64,000 bases of DNA from positions 8,764,501 to 8,828,500 of the forward strand of contig AP031356.1 of the NCBI GenBank assembly GCA_037833965.1, written 5' to 3'. The notes under the pieces were generated by a model. The model did not search any database and was not told where the DNA came from. It saw nothing but the letters and a program-made list of their open reading frames with translations. How positions within the stretch are numbered: position 1 is the first letter of the stretch; each line of letters starts with the position of its first letter. Made by a program: the position numbers and the translations under genes. Origin of the DNA: Marchantia polymorpha subsp. ruderalis (taxonomy: Eukaryota; Streptophyta; Marchantiopsida; Marchantiales; Marchantiaceae). Shown here one piece after another: positions 23,661-33,900 of this stretch.

Positions 23661-25464
23661 ATGGCGGGAGTATTTGGGGGCAAACTGGAAGAGGCGATAT
23701 TGGATAGGCACTATGCAAAGGTGCCACACGTCACCAAGGGCGGTAGGCATAACTGGAAATGCCTACTGCAAGGTTGTCTTTTCCCAGGAACATTTTCCCA
23801 AAAAAATTATATCGAAAAGCATTGGAGGAAAGACCATGTGGACTGTCATCTCCAAATTACCCAGAAGCTTCCACTTGGACCAAAGACGACTGGAGTTTCC
23901 AGGAAGGCTGACAAGAAAGAGTTGATTGACTCTTGTGACAAGCATTTTGGTAATATCTGTCAACGTTGGATCAAGCACAAGCAAGATAAGTTGGATTTTT
24001 TTCGAGGCGAGGTATGCAATTCTTCGGTGGCAAGTTTTTTTTTTCTATTTGCATTGTTTATTTCAAATTGAATTCAAGTAGACTTCCACAAATAATTTAA
24101 GATTTATTATGTTCAGATTGCAATAACCGTATATATGTTGCACAATTGACAGTTTGAGTTGTGTGTCTAGATTATTAAGGGATATTTCGACCAAAAGATA
24201 TATTCTCTAATGACGGGAGAGGATATAGGAGAATTGGAGGAACCTCCGGTGATTTTGAGGGCCATGAGACTCGTATGCAAGAATTTCCTTCCAGGTTGGA
24301 ACATGTTGAGAATTCCAGAGTTTACAAATTTTGTCTTTGATCATCTTGACGAACTACTTGATCCCTGTAAGAGAAAGGCACAGTTCGTAGATTCTATTCA
24401 AGAGTGGGTGAAGAGAGAGCATGCCAAAAACAGAAAGAGCAGTCAACGGCGAGGTATGAAGAAGTCAGAGATTGACATTGACGAAGTTGAAGCCATGGAA
24501 GATCTTGTGGCGATCTTGAGTGCAGATGACAGTTGCAGCGATTTGAAAGCTGAGGCAAAAGAATGGATAGTATTCTGTGGTAAGTACAATTGGATTGAAC
24601 AATCCAACTGGAATCCATCTTTGGAATGTAATGAACGAATAATCTTGAAATTTCTGGATTATCTCTATAGTCCAACGGGCAGGAAAGCCAAACTTGATCT
24701 TGGAGAAACCGTTCTGAGAGGTCGAATGAAGCGCATGGCAGACCTGGGTGTCATCGAAGATGAAGAGACAGCTAGGACAAAGGTCAGACATTCTTACTCC
24801 TGACGTAAAGATTTTCCAATTTGTAATGTTTATGTTACAATTACAGATATTGCAATTTGGATATGATCTAAGAGTATTGTGCTTGTTATTTTTTTCAGGG
24901 TGAGATTTCAAAGTCAGCTCTTGATGAATAAGAGATGTATGCTTCCGTAGAGCCCATATAGCCATTTTTTATGTCTGTACATATATCATAGGAAGTTGAA
25001 AAGTGGGGAGCGAAGGTTGAAGTCAAGAGAATGGATGCAAAAAAACGAAATCTTCTCTTGGAGTGGGGAGCGAAGTATACGGCAGACGAACTTAATACGA
25101 CAGACGCCTCATATAAGATCCGTGTCAGCACACTTGAAAACAAAGGGTCGGTAAAATGGGCTGTTGCTGTCAACAAGTGGTGGAATAAAGTTGAATTGTT
25201 TGCAACAGCGATGTCTCTTGTTAAGGATCTTAGCAAAGGACCAGAACGTGATCGCGGCGGGAAACGTGCAAGTAAGATCGTTCCCAAGCATTTTCTTTGA
25301 GCTTTAATTTTAACTGAAATATGTTGTATCAAAATGATAATATCTGCGATTGGGTTGCTGTTATTACAGATAGGAGAACTCGTTCTTCAGATGGTAACAT
25401 GGATGTAGGCGTCAAGAGAAAGCCACCTGGTGAGAGGACACGACGTGCTAACATATGGCGATGA
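23661..25464 (+). CDS. Unrecognised 445-residue C2H2-type protein inside the Mutator-like element
   Basis: Four exons: 23661-24011, 24171-24782, 24992-25271 and 25370-25464. The total is 1338 bases, open throughout, with consistent phases (0, 0, 1) and GT-AG sites. Seen: a C-x4-C-x14-H-x4-H zinc-finger-like motif (Cys34, Cys39, His54, His59). Next comes a long acidic and helical middle region (residues about 118-321), with SQRRGMKKSEIDIDEVEAMED near its centre. A third block (322-414) contains VNKWWNKVELFATAM, and the tail is strongly basic (VKRKPPGERTRRANIWR), suggesting nuclear localisation or DNA contact. The start codon sits in good context (gtcATGG). I do not recognise the family. Its intact state beside a broken transposase suggests recent capture of a host gene, or an accessory protein of the element comparable in position to MURB. 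Neither is proven. Exon 3 has an alternative acceptor near 24899 that would add an early stop, so its start is less certain. Confidence 0.65.
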
Positions 25465-25881
25465 GTTGAAAGTCGTATGTGGACTTCGATACTGGTTAGT
25501 TTCACTTACAAAAGTCTTGAATGGCAATTTTCATACCTGTTTTTTTTCCCACTCTACCTAGATAGGCTCCAATGTGGCTCGAAAGAAGTGGTATGGGGTT
25601 TTTTCTCCTCATTTCTTCCTTGTAGTTGGTGTACTTGTCCTACTTTCGAAGAGGAAGCGGATAATTATATGTATTTTGAATCGGTGTTTCAGACTGCTAT
25701 GCTTTTGCTTCAGTAACCATGGTAGTGTAGTTGCTTCATTCTGGAACTCGAAATCTGCTGATGTCAGTCTGAACTGGATCCTTAACATATGTTTATCCTT
25801 AACGTATTCATAAAATCACCGTTCTTGGATTCTGGGACGGTAGATCAGTATCTGATTATAATTTTGCTTTTTCTGATACAG

Positions 25882-25951
25882 CTTTTATGGTGCCAACGAA
25901 GGATGCAAGTGCGATGACAAGTACTCATGCAACCCTTGCAATTGCAAATGA
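25882..25951 (+). pseudogene. Captured metallothionein C-terminal exon fragment
   Basis: After a splice acceptor (gatacag, ending 25881) the frame reads FYGANEGCKCDDKYSCNPCNCK and then TGA (25949-25951). This matches the C-terminal Cys-rich domain of plant type 1/2 metallothioneins (pattern CKC...C.C.PC.CK ending in CK). One expected Cys is Tyr (TAC for TGC). I find no N-terminal Cys-rich exon in the element, so this looks like an isolated captured exon. Metallothioneins chelate Cu and Zn in the cytosol, but this fragment alone would not form a normal protein. Confidence 0.6.
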
Positions 25952-27379
25952 GATAGAACACCTTCAAATTATGCTGTTTATATTCCACGAAGTCATCCTC
26001 AGTCGACTGAGGATGATGAGCTGTAGCGAAAGTTTTGCAAATCATGTATGCAGTGGCTTTAGGACGCACTCATCACTTTCTGGAAGTTTGACTGTGCTTT
26101 CAGTTGACAGTTCGCAGCTTTAGAGTTTTTGTATCGGAACAAAATTGGAATAGAGCTAAATCGTGCACTACACATTAACTTTTCTGTACATTTGGATTTC
26201 TTTACAGTCTCAGACTTATTTGAATTATGAATTTGAAGCCTTGGAGGCTAATTTTGAATCTTTTTGTATTGTGAGATGTCAGCGTGGTTTTTAGTACCAG
26301 TTCGGTTCATGGAAGCTGTAAGTTAGGAGATAGTCAATCTACATGGTGGCACACAGGTCGAAAGCAAAAATAAAGGGTCACATGAAAGGGAGAGAAACAT
26401 ACCCAACAAATCTAGCTCAATGATAAGAGATACAAAGAAAAGGAATCGGGACTACCTTCTCCATAAAAAGTCATTTCTTGTTCAAACAATATCCCCCGCA
26501 TATTTCTGTGTGTTTATATTCCTATGGAACTCTCATGACAAAAACAGGAAGACGTATACAGTACTTTTGTCTGAATTTGAAGATTTTTTCTTGAACTCAA
26601 TGTAGGATCACACTAAACCCTACATCACAGAATCCTGTGTATATCTGACGACATACATAAAGTCAGCAGAAGCATCTGCTGTAAGATTTCTGGTCATAGG
26701 TGTGTTATGTGAACTTACTGCATGCTTAAGTGAATTAAGTTGGACCTTGGACAGTAAGTATGGAGAGTAGTGAGAACTGATTCGACAGAGGTATGTAATA
26801 GCCAAAAGGGTGGCGAGTTCCAAAGACAATTCTTGTCTCATCCGACAGAAGTTGCCAGTTATTGAAGCTGTCATTGGTCTGGACCTTTAGTCACATTGAT
26901 TCATAATTCATCTCACAAAATGTCATATATTTGCTTATGTTATCTGACTTTGCTCATTGCAAAATGCTCATTTCTATGCAAGATGGACGATTATAATCAG
27001 TCAGGTCCTGAGCTATCTACATCCAGCAAAAACTCAAACTATCTCGAAACTGCAGCTGTAAATATGTTAAACGATTATATGCTCTAATATGTGACTATGT
27101 TACCAATTATGCAAGTCACACAGCCATCTGAGAGCTTATAGATGCACTAGACGTCGGCATAGGTGACAAAGACAACATTCTGATAGTCACACAAAACTTT
27201 AAGTGAATCTACTTCGAGATTGGACGTGCCTATCAGAGGTCTCACACTGTAAGTTTCAATGCACATCGAAGAGTTCCAAATCAAATTGTTCTGAACTTTT
27301 AGTGTTCAGATACAGGTATCTGACAGATACAGGTAGAAAAGGGTTCGAGATAGAACTATTTACTGTGTATTCTTCACAC
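25952..27379. other. Interior of the 9-kb element without recognised gene
   Basis: Only short open frames with no recognisable motif. It may include the 3' flank of the captured metallothionein gene. Confidence 0.5.
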
Positions 27380-27419
27380 GACTCGCTTAGTTGCACAAAC
27401 TTTTACAAACGGCCGTACT
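27380..27419 (+). repeat. Internal perfect copy of the element's outer 40 bases
   Basis: 27380-27419 is identical over 40 bases to 18935-18974 and in the same orientation. It sits immediately inside the inner edge of the right inverted repeat. Confidence 0.9.
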
Positions 27420-27423
27420 ATAC

Positions 27424-27949
27424 AATATGTTATCACAGTTTGATTACAAAAATTACAGTTTGAACACTAGGGATTCCATATGAGCTATCCCTCTTGCGAT
27501 TCAGTTTTAGTTTTTAGTTCCCGCAACGTTCCAAGACACGACCGCAATCATTGTTACGGCGTAGATCATTGCAACGCAATAGATACAACGTTGCAACCTC
27601 TACAGTGACGGCCCCTCTTCTACATGGTTGTTGGAATTTCATCCGGTTGAGTGCATCTACATGGTTGCCGGAATGTATGGTCCGCCGACCCTCCCCGCAA
27701 AGTGTTCTTATAGTCCATCGTTAGATCCGTCTGCCGGAAATCACTTTGATGCTCCACCCGAAAATTGAGTGCCAATGAAAAACCTGCCCGGTTAGCCTGC
27801 CCGCACATTCTTCCATCTTTGGTCCAAAAGAGGAGAGTCGCAGCGAAAAGAAGAACTTCCGTCACGGGTCACTGCAGGATGACACCTGCGTGGGTCTATG
27901 AAGGCCCTATATAGGGGCTATGTATAAGTTTGTGCAGCTAAACCCGTCC
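27424..27949 (-). repeat. Right terminal inverted repeat of the 9-kb element
   Basis: This is the inverted partner of 18934-19363, longer by about 95 bases because of an insertion or less deletion near 27700-27900. The outermost 20 bases are conserved apart from four positions. Confidence 0.75.
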
Positions 27950-27957
27950 CCAATTAT

Positions 27958-30900
27958 CTTCTATTATACGACTGGTACTGGTTCGGTTATGTTCCTATTT
28001 CCTAACTAGGGGTTTAGTTCTCTACCCCAAACTCTAACCTCCATCTACATCACAGTTAATTTTCTTTATATAATGTTGTGTACGGAGAATCTTTACAGCT
28101 TTTTAAAGGAGAACATTTTATTCTCCTTTTTAACAGCTACTGATCCAACAATTTGTCATATATAAGGTACATAGAATTATCGACACATTCTTACATTTCA
28201 ACTTACCATAGGATTAGGGTATAGATTCGATAAGTTGTAAGTAGCCTGTAAGGCGGGTCTATCCATTGTTCAAAAACGAGAAGAGTATCTTTAACGCATG
28301 CATCATATTTTCTAGTTGCATGTAAGAGTTAAAAGATGATTTATATAATAGGCTAATATGACATATTTAGCATTGTCATGTTATTGGAGCATAATGATAT
28401 CCAGCCTACGGATTTCCTCTCAACACGACATTTCATTAATATAAGCAGGTTTACCATCATAAAAGTTAACTTAATTTTTTACATCATCTGCACATCCTCT
28501 CAACGGATACTCTTATACATTATACATCCTAGGCTGAATTGTCCTATCAAAATAAATGAACAAAGGACGTCAGATATTCAAATCTATACTCACATGATCA
28601 GAAGTACGAAAAGAGAGGGTCTATTATGAGAAGGTTCAAAAAGAGTGGAAAATGAGATCATCACAATTGTGTGAACTTGATGGAAAAACTAACAATTCAG
28701 TTCATCAACATGAAATCTTACAAAACTTATCAAAGTTTGGGTTTAATTATTCTAATGAAACTTTCCGATAAGACTTCATATATGCTTCAAACTTATCACT
28801 ATTAAGCACGTTAGGCCTGTCAAGTCATCCATTCAAACTTTTCATTCTGTTTATTATTTTCTATTATATATTGAAGTCACTCAATCGACTTATCCATTCA
28901 TCTATCGATATCATACCTTTTGTTGGAAAACTTATATTGATTTAAGTTCAAAATTCCATTTTTTTATTGTAAATTTTTCTTTATGGTTCTTTAATCATTC
29001 TGTATTCTACTGGAAGTAAACATATTAAACAGTGACTCTAGATACGAGAATGATCATTATTTTGTAATTTTTTTGTTCAAAAGTGATTTTGAGTATGTGA
29101 ATTTAGTTCTATAATCTTAGGATCCATTTAATCATAAATATTACAGCGGTGGAAGGATTTGGCCTTCTGCTTCGACCTTGGGCAGCAGGCTTTAGTCAGA
29201 ATAGTAGTTTCCTACATGAATTTATACTTTCTCATCTGGTAATCCACTTTGGTTGTATTGCCTAGCCTGATCTAATGGCCCCCATAGCATCCCTAGTCTA
29301 CAAAATAATGATCACTGTCATACTTAGTTTCACTGTTTAGAATGTTACCTGTAAATTTATTTAAAAAATAAAATTCTTTGGAAATTTGTTGGGCGTAATG
29401 TCGTCATGGCAAGCGTAATTTTCTATTTTACAGATCACCGATAAACACGGATTTCGCCCAATTTAAGCACTAAAGTGATAGCTAGCTTGTAAAAGTATAG
29501 TATAGAAAAAAGCTTATTATTGTCAATACAACTAGCCATTGATATCACTATCATCCTAGCAATTTATTCTATCAAATCAAATTTGTTCAAATCGTGTAAA
29601 ATAGAAAAAACTCTGTACCTTGAAATCACAAACCTTAACATCTTTGGCTCATAAAGTTGAGAATTTGAGAATTTTTATTTTTTATTTCAGATTGAACTTT
29701 GTGATTTATGTTTTTATATTAGTGATTAATATTAAAAATTTTGATAGTTATTATATTAGAGTATTTTTTTAATTCTCTATTACATTAGAATTGGATTGTT
29801 TGCAGTTTTTAGTCTTTTGGGTTCCAAAGAATCATCTATTTAACATTATCATAGAAATGTATATCTGATATTAAATAAAATGAAATTACAATTATATTCA
29901 ATAATATTTTCATCCTCTAATATTACTCCAATTTTTGGTCGAGTTTGATAATATAAGTAAGGACCCAAACTGGTACTTCTATCGAGATTTATTTTCCTAT
30001 GTCGATCCACATTGTCCGGTTCAGTAAACAGCGCAACGATAATGAAAACATTATTCCTGATCGTCATGAATAATATCACTATAATAATAATTAAGAGTAT
30101 TAATATTATCATTTCTAAACAGCCCCATGCAGAGTACGAGCAGCCATTCCATAGTAGCCCTGGAATATGCTTAGGCATAGCTGAAGAAGAAGACTGAGGA
30201 ATCTTCCAGAATTCATGTCATGTCCTCGTGATGCAACAATAACGGCGTTAGGCTCTCTCGTCCTGGTCGACAGACGTTGTGGACTGTCAGTCTGATCATC
30301 ATACCCTCCGCTGCTGCTCTCATTTATGAGGTACTCTGAGCCGTCTCGCACTCGGATCCTTGGCCACAGCATTCATTCATTCTTCTAGAGAGAAGAAACG
30401 CGAGCTTGATCAGCAGCAGCTGCAGCTGATCGAGCAGTAGTCACTCGTTAGCATGTGCATGCGAAAGTGACATCGGTACATTCTTCAATGAGAATCATGA
30501 CGAGGACCTTGCTGCAGGCGGGTGGTGGCAATGTTGGGAGACTAATGACGAAAAGGACTGTTGCCCAATATTGGAATCTCACACTCCCATCTCCTTCCAT
30601 AGTCAACATGTTGACCTCCCAGATTCTGGTTCGTTCCACCAACTAGATATGCAGATAGTGATTACATGATCGCCATCGTCCACCATGTCAGACAGAGTAC
30701 ATCATGGTCGGTCCAAAGCCCTCCAGGAGATCGAGTTGACAGCCGTCACAGCCAGCCAGACCAAAGTGTGTCCTTTAACAGACCTCGATGATATCGTCGT
30801 AAAACAAACGAGAAGATTCTGCGAAAGTGAAGAGTGGTCCTACAACAGATACAGAGGATAGATCCGACCGCAGTTGGCCCACATTAAGAGCCTCAACAAT

Positions 30901-33900
30901 TTAGTGATGCGTTTTCATGAATACCATGAGAGAGAACAGCTGCAAACTTCCCGAAGCCCAGACTCATCTCATTCAGGTCGGGTCTCTGTCGGTCCTTCTA
31001 TGATCGATGGATGGTTGGCCCACTGTTCCAGTCAAACTTCTGGTGTACCTGCCCTCGTATTCCAGCGAGGAGGAGCATTTGAAAGCCTGCCTATAACTGA
31101 TGGAAGTGTGGAAGGTGGAGGCTCCCACTCGAATTCGGATCAGATATCTCATATCGACTATCGAGTGCAATCTTAAAGTGGACGAGCCGATCTGAGGAAA
31201 AATCAGAGAAAGGGACCTTGAACGCAGAGGTGTCGTGTTTATCGTTTGAACACAACCTTTTATCAGCATGGAGGGCTTTGATGAAATACTTGATTTCTAA
31301 CGGTGTTTTGGAATTTATCATGGCATAATAATGATTCGCCAGTGTATATACATTCAATCATTGACATAGATTCTATTGGGAAGAAATATGTTTGATCGGT
31401 GATATATGCATGGTTCGGACTTCTTGTTATCACCCACCAAGGATCTGCATGTTGGAGACTGAAAGAGGGGCGATACATCACAATATAGCTCTCTCATTTT
31501 CTCTTGCCCCCGGGCGGGGTTGGATATTTTTTAGTTTGCTATGGCTTCGTTCCCAAGTGGAGGGAAATCATGGCGCTGTTTAATCCATGCGCCTCCTTTC
31601 TTCTTTCGACACTTACACACCACACCAGTTTGGTAGGGGCAAGCGGATTATAGCACATTCCACCATTATTAAGTCACACTGTGATACACAGTCAAAGCAT
31701 GTCAGTACTGTATGTAGATGAGTAAGGTAAGCAGACGATCGCAGCGACATTGGCGGCTGCAAAGCACGGAGGAGGTCGAAGCCCTGGGCATGAGCATGAG
31801 CATGGACTTGTTTCCGGTCCTCTTCACTTACATCCAACAAGACCCTACGGGATGCATGCTGCAATTTGTCCTCGTATCCGATGTCACTCAGTTCTCGACA
31901 ACCCGAACAACAGCATTCTTCTATTCGCTTCACCATCTGAGAAGCGAGTGTTGTAATGCGAATTTCACAAATATGATGCTTCAGTGACCTGCCTGGCTGT
32001 CCTGAAATTATCCTACACTGGCTTTACCTCACACAGCTCCGTGTGATTCTGAGCAACCCAAGATTATACTCGTATCCTCACTCACTAACAATGTATGGAA
32101 CTTCTCGTCACAGATCTCAAGAATTTGTCATGAGCTCCTACCATGAGCATTGTGCTTGTGACGAATCTACTCCTTCGGGTTTACAAAGACGAACTAGCGA
32201 ACTAAACTCTCATTATGTCTGTTACGGGAGGCTTGGTCTGCAAGGACTCTGGCAGACCAGACTTTATTCTTCAGAGTCACCATGCAATTACAATTGCAAC
32301 GATGTACAGTCTGTAAGGTCGGTCAGCTTAAAGCTTCCAAGTTTCCAGGCTTCCATTTCTGCTCGTTCCTTTTCCTTCGTCACTCGGTGCGGTTCCCCCG
32401 TCAATATCGGTATGAACGTCCTCGGTGCCGTAATTGCAGTTCAGACCCTCATTGCCTTTGCATGGCTGGACAGCGGCACGAATCTCATGGAGTGAGTGGT
32501 TCCAGAGGCAAGGCCCACCGCCCCGCCGCCATTGGGTACGGCAGCATGGCAGGGAAGTCCGTGTGGTGGCCAAAGTAAGGTCGGCAATCCCCTAACCGGG
32601 AAATGGAGCAGCAGTCGGAACGAAGTCGAAGCTTCAGAGTCAGAGCAGTGCAGTGACTGCGCACAGCTTGTTGCTGATTTTGAGCACTGTTGGCACTAAA
32701 GAAGACATCGTTTTCCAGGGAGTGGGAGTGGGAGAAAGAATGGAGTAGATCGGTGGAGATTGAGCATTCGATGTGTTCTACTTTGTGATGGTTTGTGAGC
32801 GACTACATTGATTGATTGGAACTGAGCCCAATTTCACAGCATTCTCGTGATTGTTCTGGACGACACCCAAACCGAGAGAGAGAGAGGGTCAAAGACCACC
32901 AGGATCGGGATCTTCCAAGGCATGAGTTCCATCGTACTTTTGACCAATAAAGACGATCGGTGGCCATTAATGAAGCGCAGTAGGTAGCTTTCTGCCCTTT
33001 GACCTTTCTCTTTGAGACCTGGGAAGTGTCAGGCAACTCTCCGGAATCATCACAGCCAGAGCACAAAATTTGGGAAATCATTCTCCGGAATGATCTCCTC
33101 AATCGTGTGCACCGGCTGTGCAATTTCTCGAAAAGCTTCATGCAACTCAACCGGTGGATTGGGGCTTTAGAGGACATGCCGAGATTTCTTGACGACTTTC
33201 GGGAAAGATGGAACTTCTGGGCCCCTATTTGTCGCTGTCTATTCTTCTTGCATGCACACCTCTGAGCGAGTGCACAGACCAAAGGATGACAAACATGCTT
33301 GTCTTTGTTTCAAACCATGATCCGAGATTGCTCCACTCACGAGACCACGAGCAGCAGCTCCACATCGCCACGGGAAGGCACTTACAATTTTGATCTCGAG
33401 AAAACTCAACCTGAAGTCCAATCCAATCGCTAGATCTGACAACAGCACGTGAAGTCTTGCGCCAATGTAATCTTCTCGGATCATAGTTGAGTGAGACCTG
33501 TGAGTGAAGTTCATATCTAGCATATGACTGAGACAAGAACTCTATGGTGCTTTTCGAGTCATCACATATCATCGTCTTCAATCTCATGGGCAATTTCAAT
33601 TGTGTCATGGCATGGACCATGGAGCATGGTCGTAGCGAGGGTTTAGCTGAACATATTTGCGCAAACGAGGTGATAAAGCAAAATTAAGATGACCTTGGAA
33701 TACTCAAGTCAGAAAGCGTGTTATTTCCCCTTCAGATCGAATGTTCGTCCCTCCTGTCAGAACATTCTATAATGACTCCAATTCCAACTCCATGCACAAA
33801 CGACATCATTTGCTCATTTGCCCATTTGCCCGAGTACCGTTTGACCTTCTGTCTGTACGTACCCGGTGGCTGCTCACTCCGAGTGCCATCGCTATAAATG

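Larger units (their letters stand above)
18924..27957 (+). mobile_element. ~9-kb Mutator-like element with cargo genes (Pack-MULE-like)
   Basis: The left end (from 18933/18935) and right end (to 27948) begin with related inverted termini. Left reads gactcgcttagttgcacaaa and right, reversed, gacgggtttagctgcacaaa. Similarity continues inward as long inverted repeats (left to about 19363, right from about 27424), with a highly similar block around the gcaacgttcc/ggaacgttgc region. The same 9-10 bases, cccaattat(c), lie directly outside both ends (18924-18932 and 27949-27957), as expected for a Mutator-type target duplication. Inside, in order: a decayed MULE transposase-like gene, an intact four-exon gene of unknown function, and a metallothionein C-terminal exon. 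The transposase is broken, so the unit is probably non-autonomous now. An alternative is two separate related short elements in opposite orientation, but the flanks of the right-hand copy taken alone do not match each other. Confidence 0.7.

Noticed and set aside
24899..24934. Alternative acceptor (tttttttcag) extending exon 3 of the C2H2 gene
   Set aside because: It leads to a TAA after ten codons; the acceptor at 24991 keeps the full frame.
30115..30372. Minus-strand 85-codon frame with a plausible composition
   Set aside because: No family match and no splice partners.
31985..32005. tgcctggctgtcctga, resembling the start of miR160
   Set aside because: Only the first nine bases agree and no precursor-like fold surrounds it.
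32282..32578. CxxC-containing frame and a hydrophobic frame in 32.0-32.6 kb
   Set aside because: Overlapping frames, no known zinc-finger spacing, no neighbouring exons.
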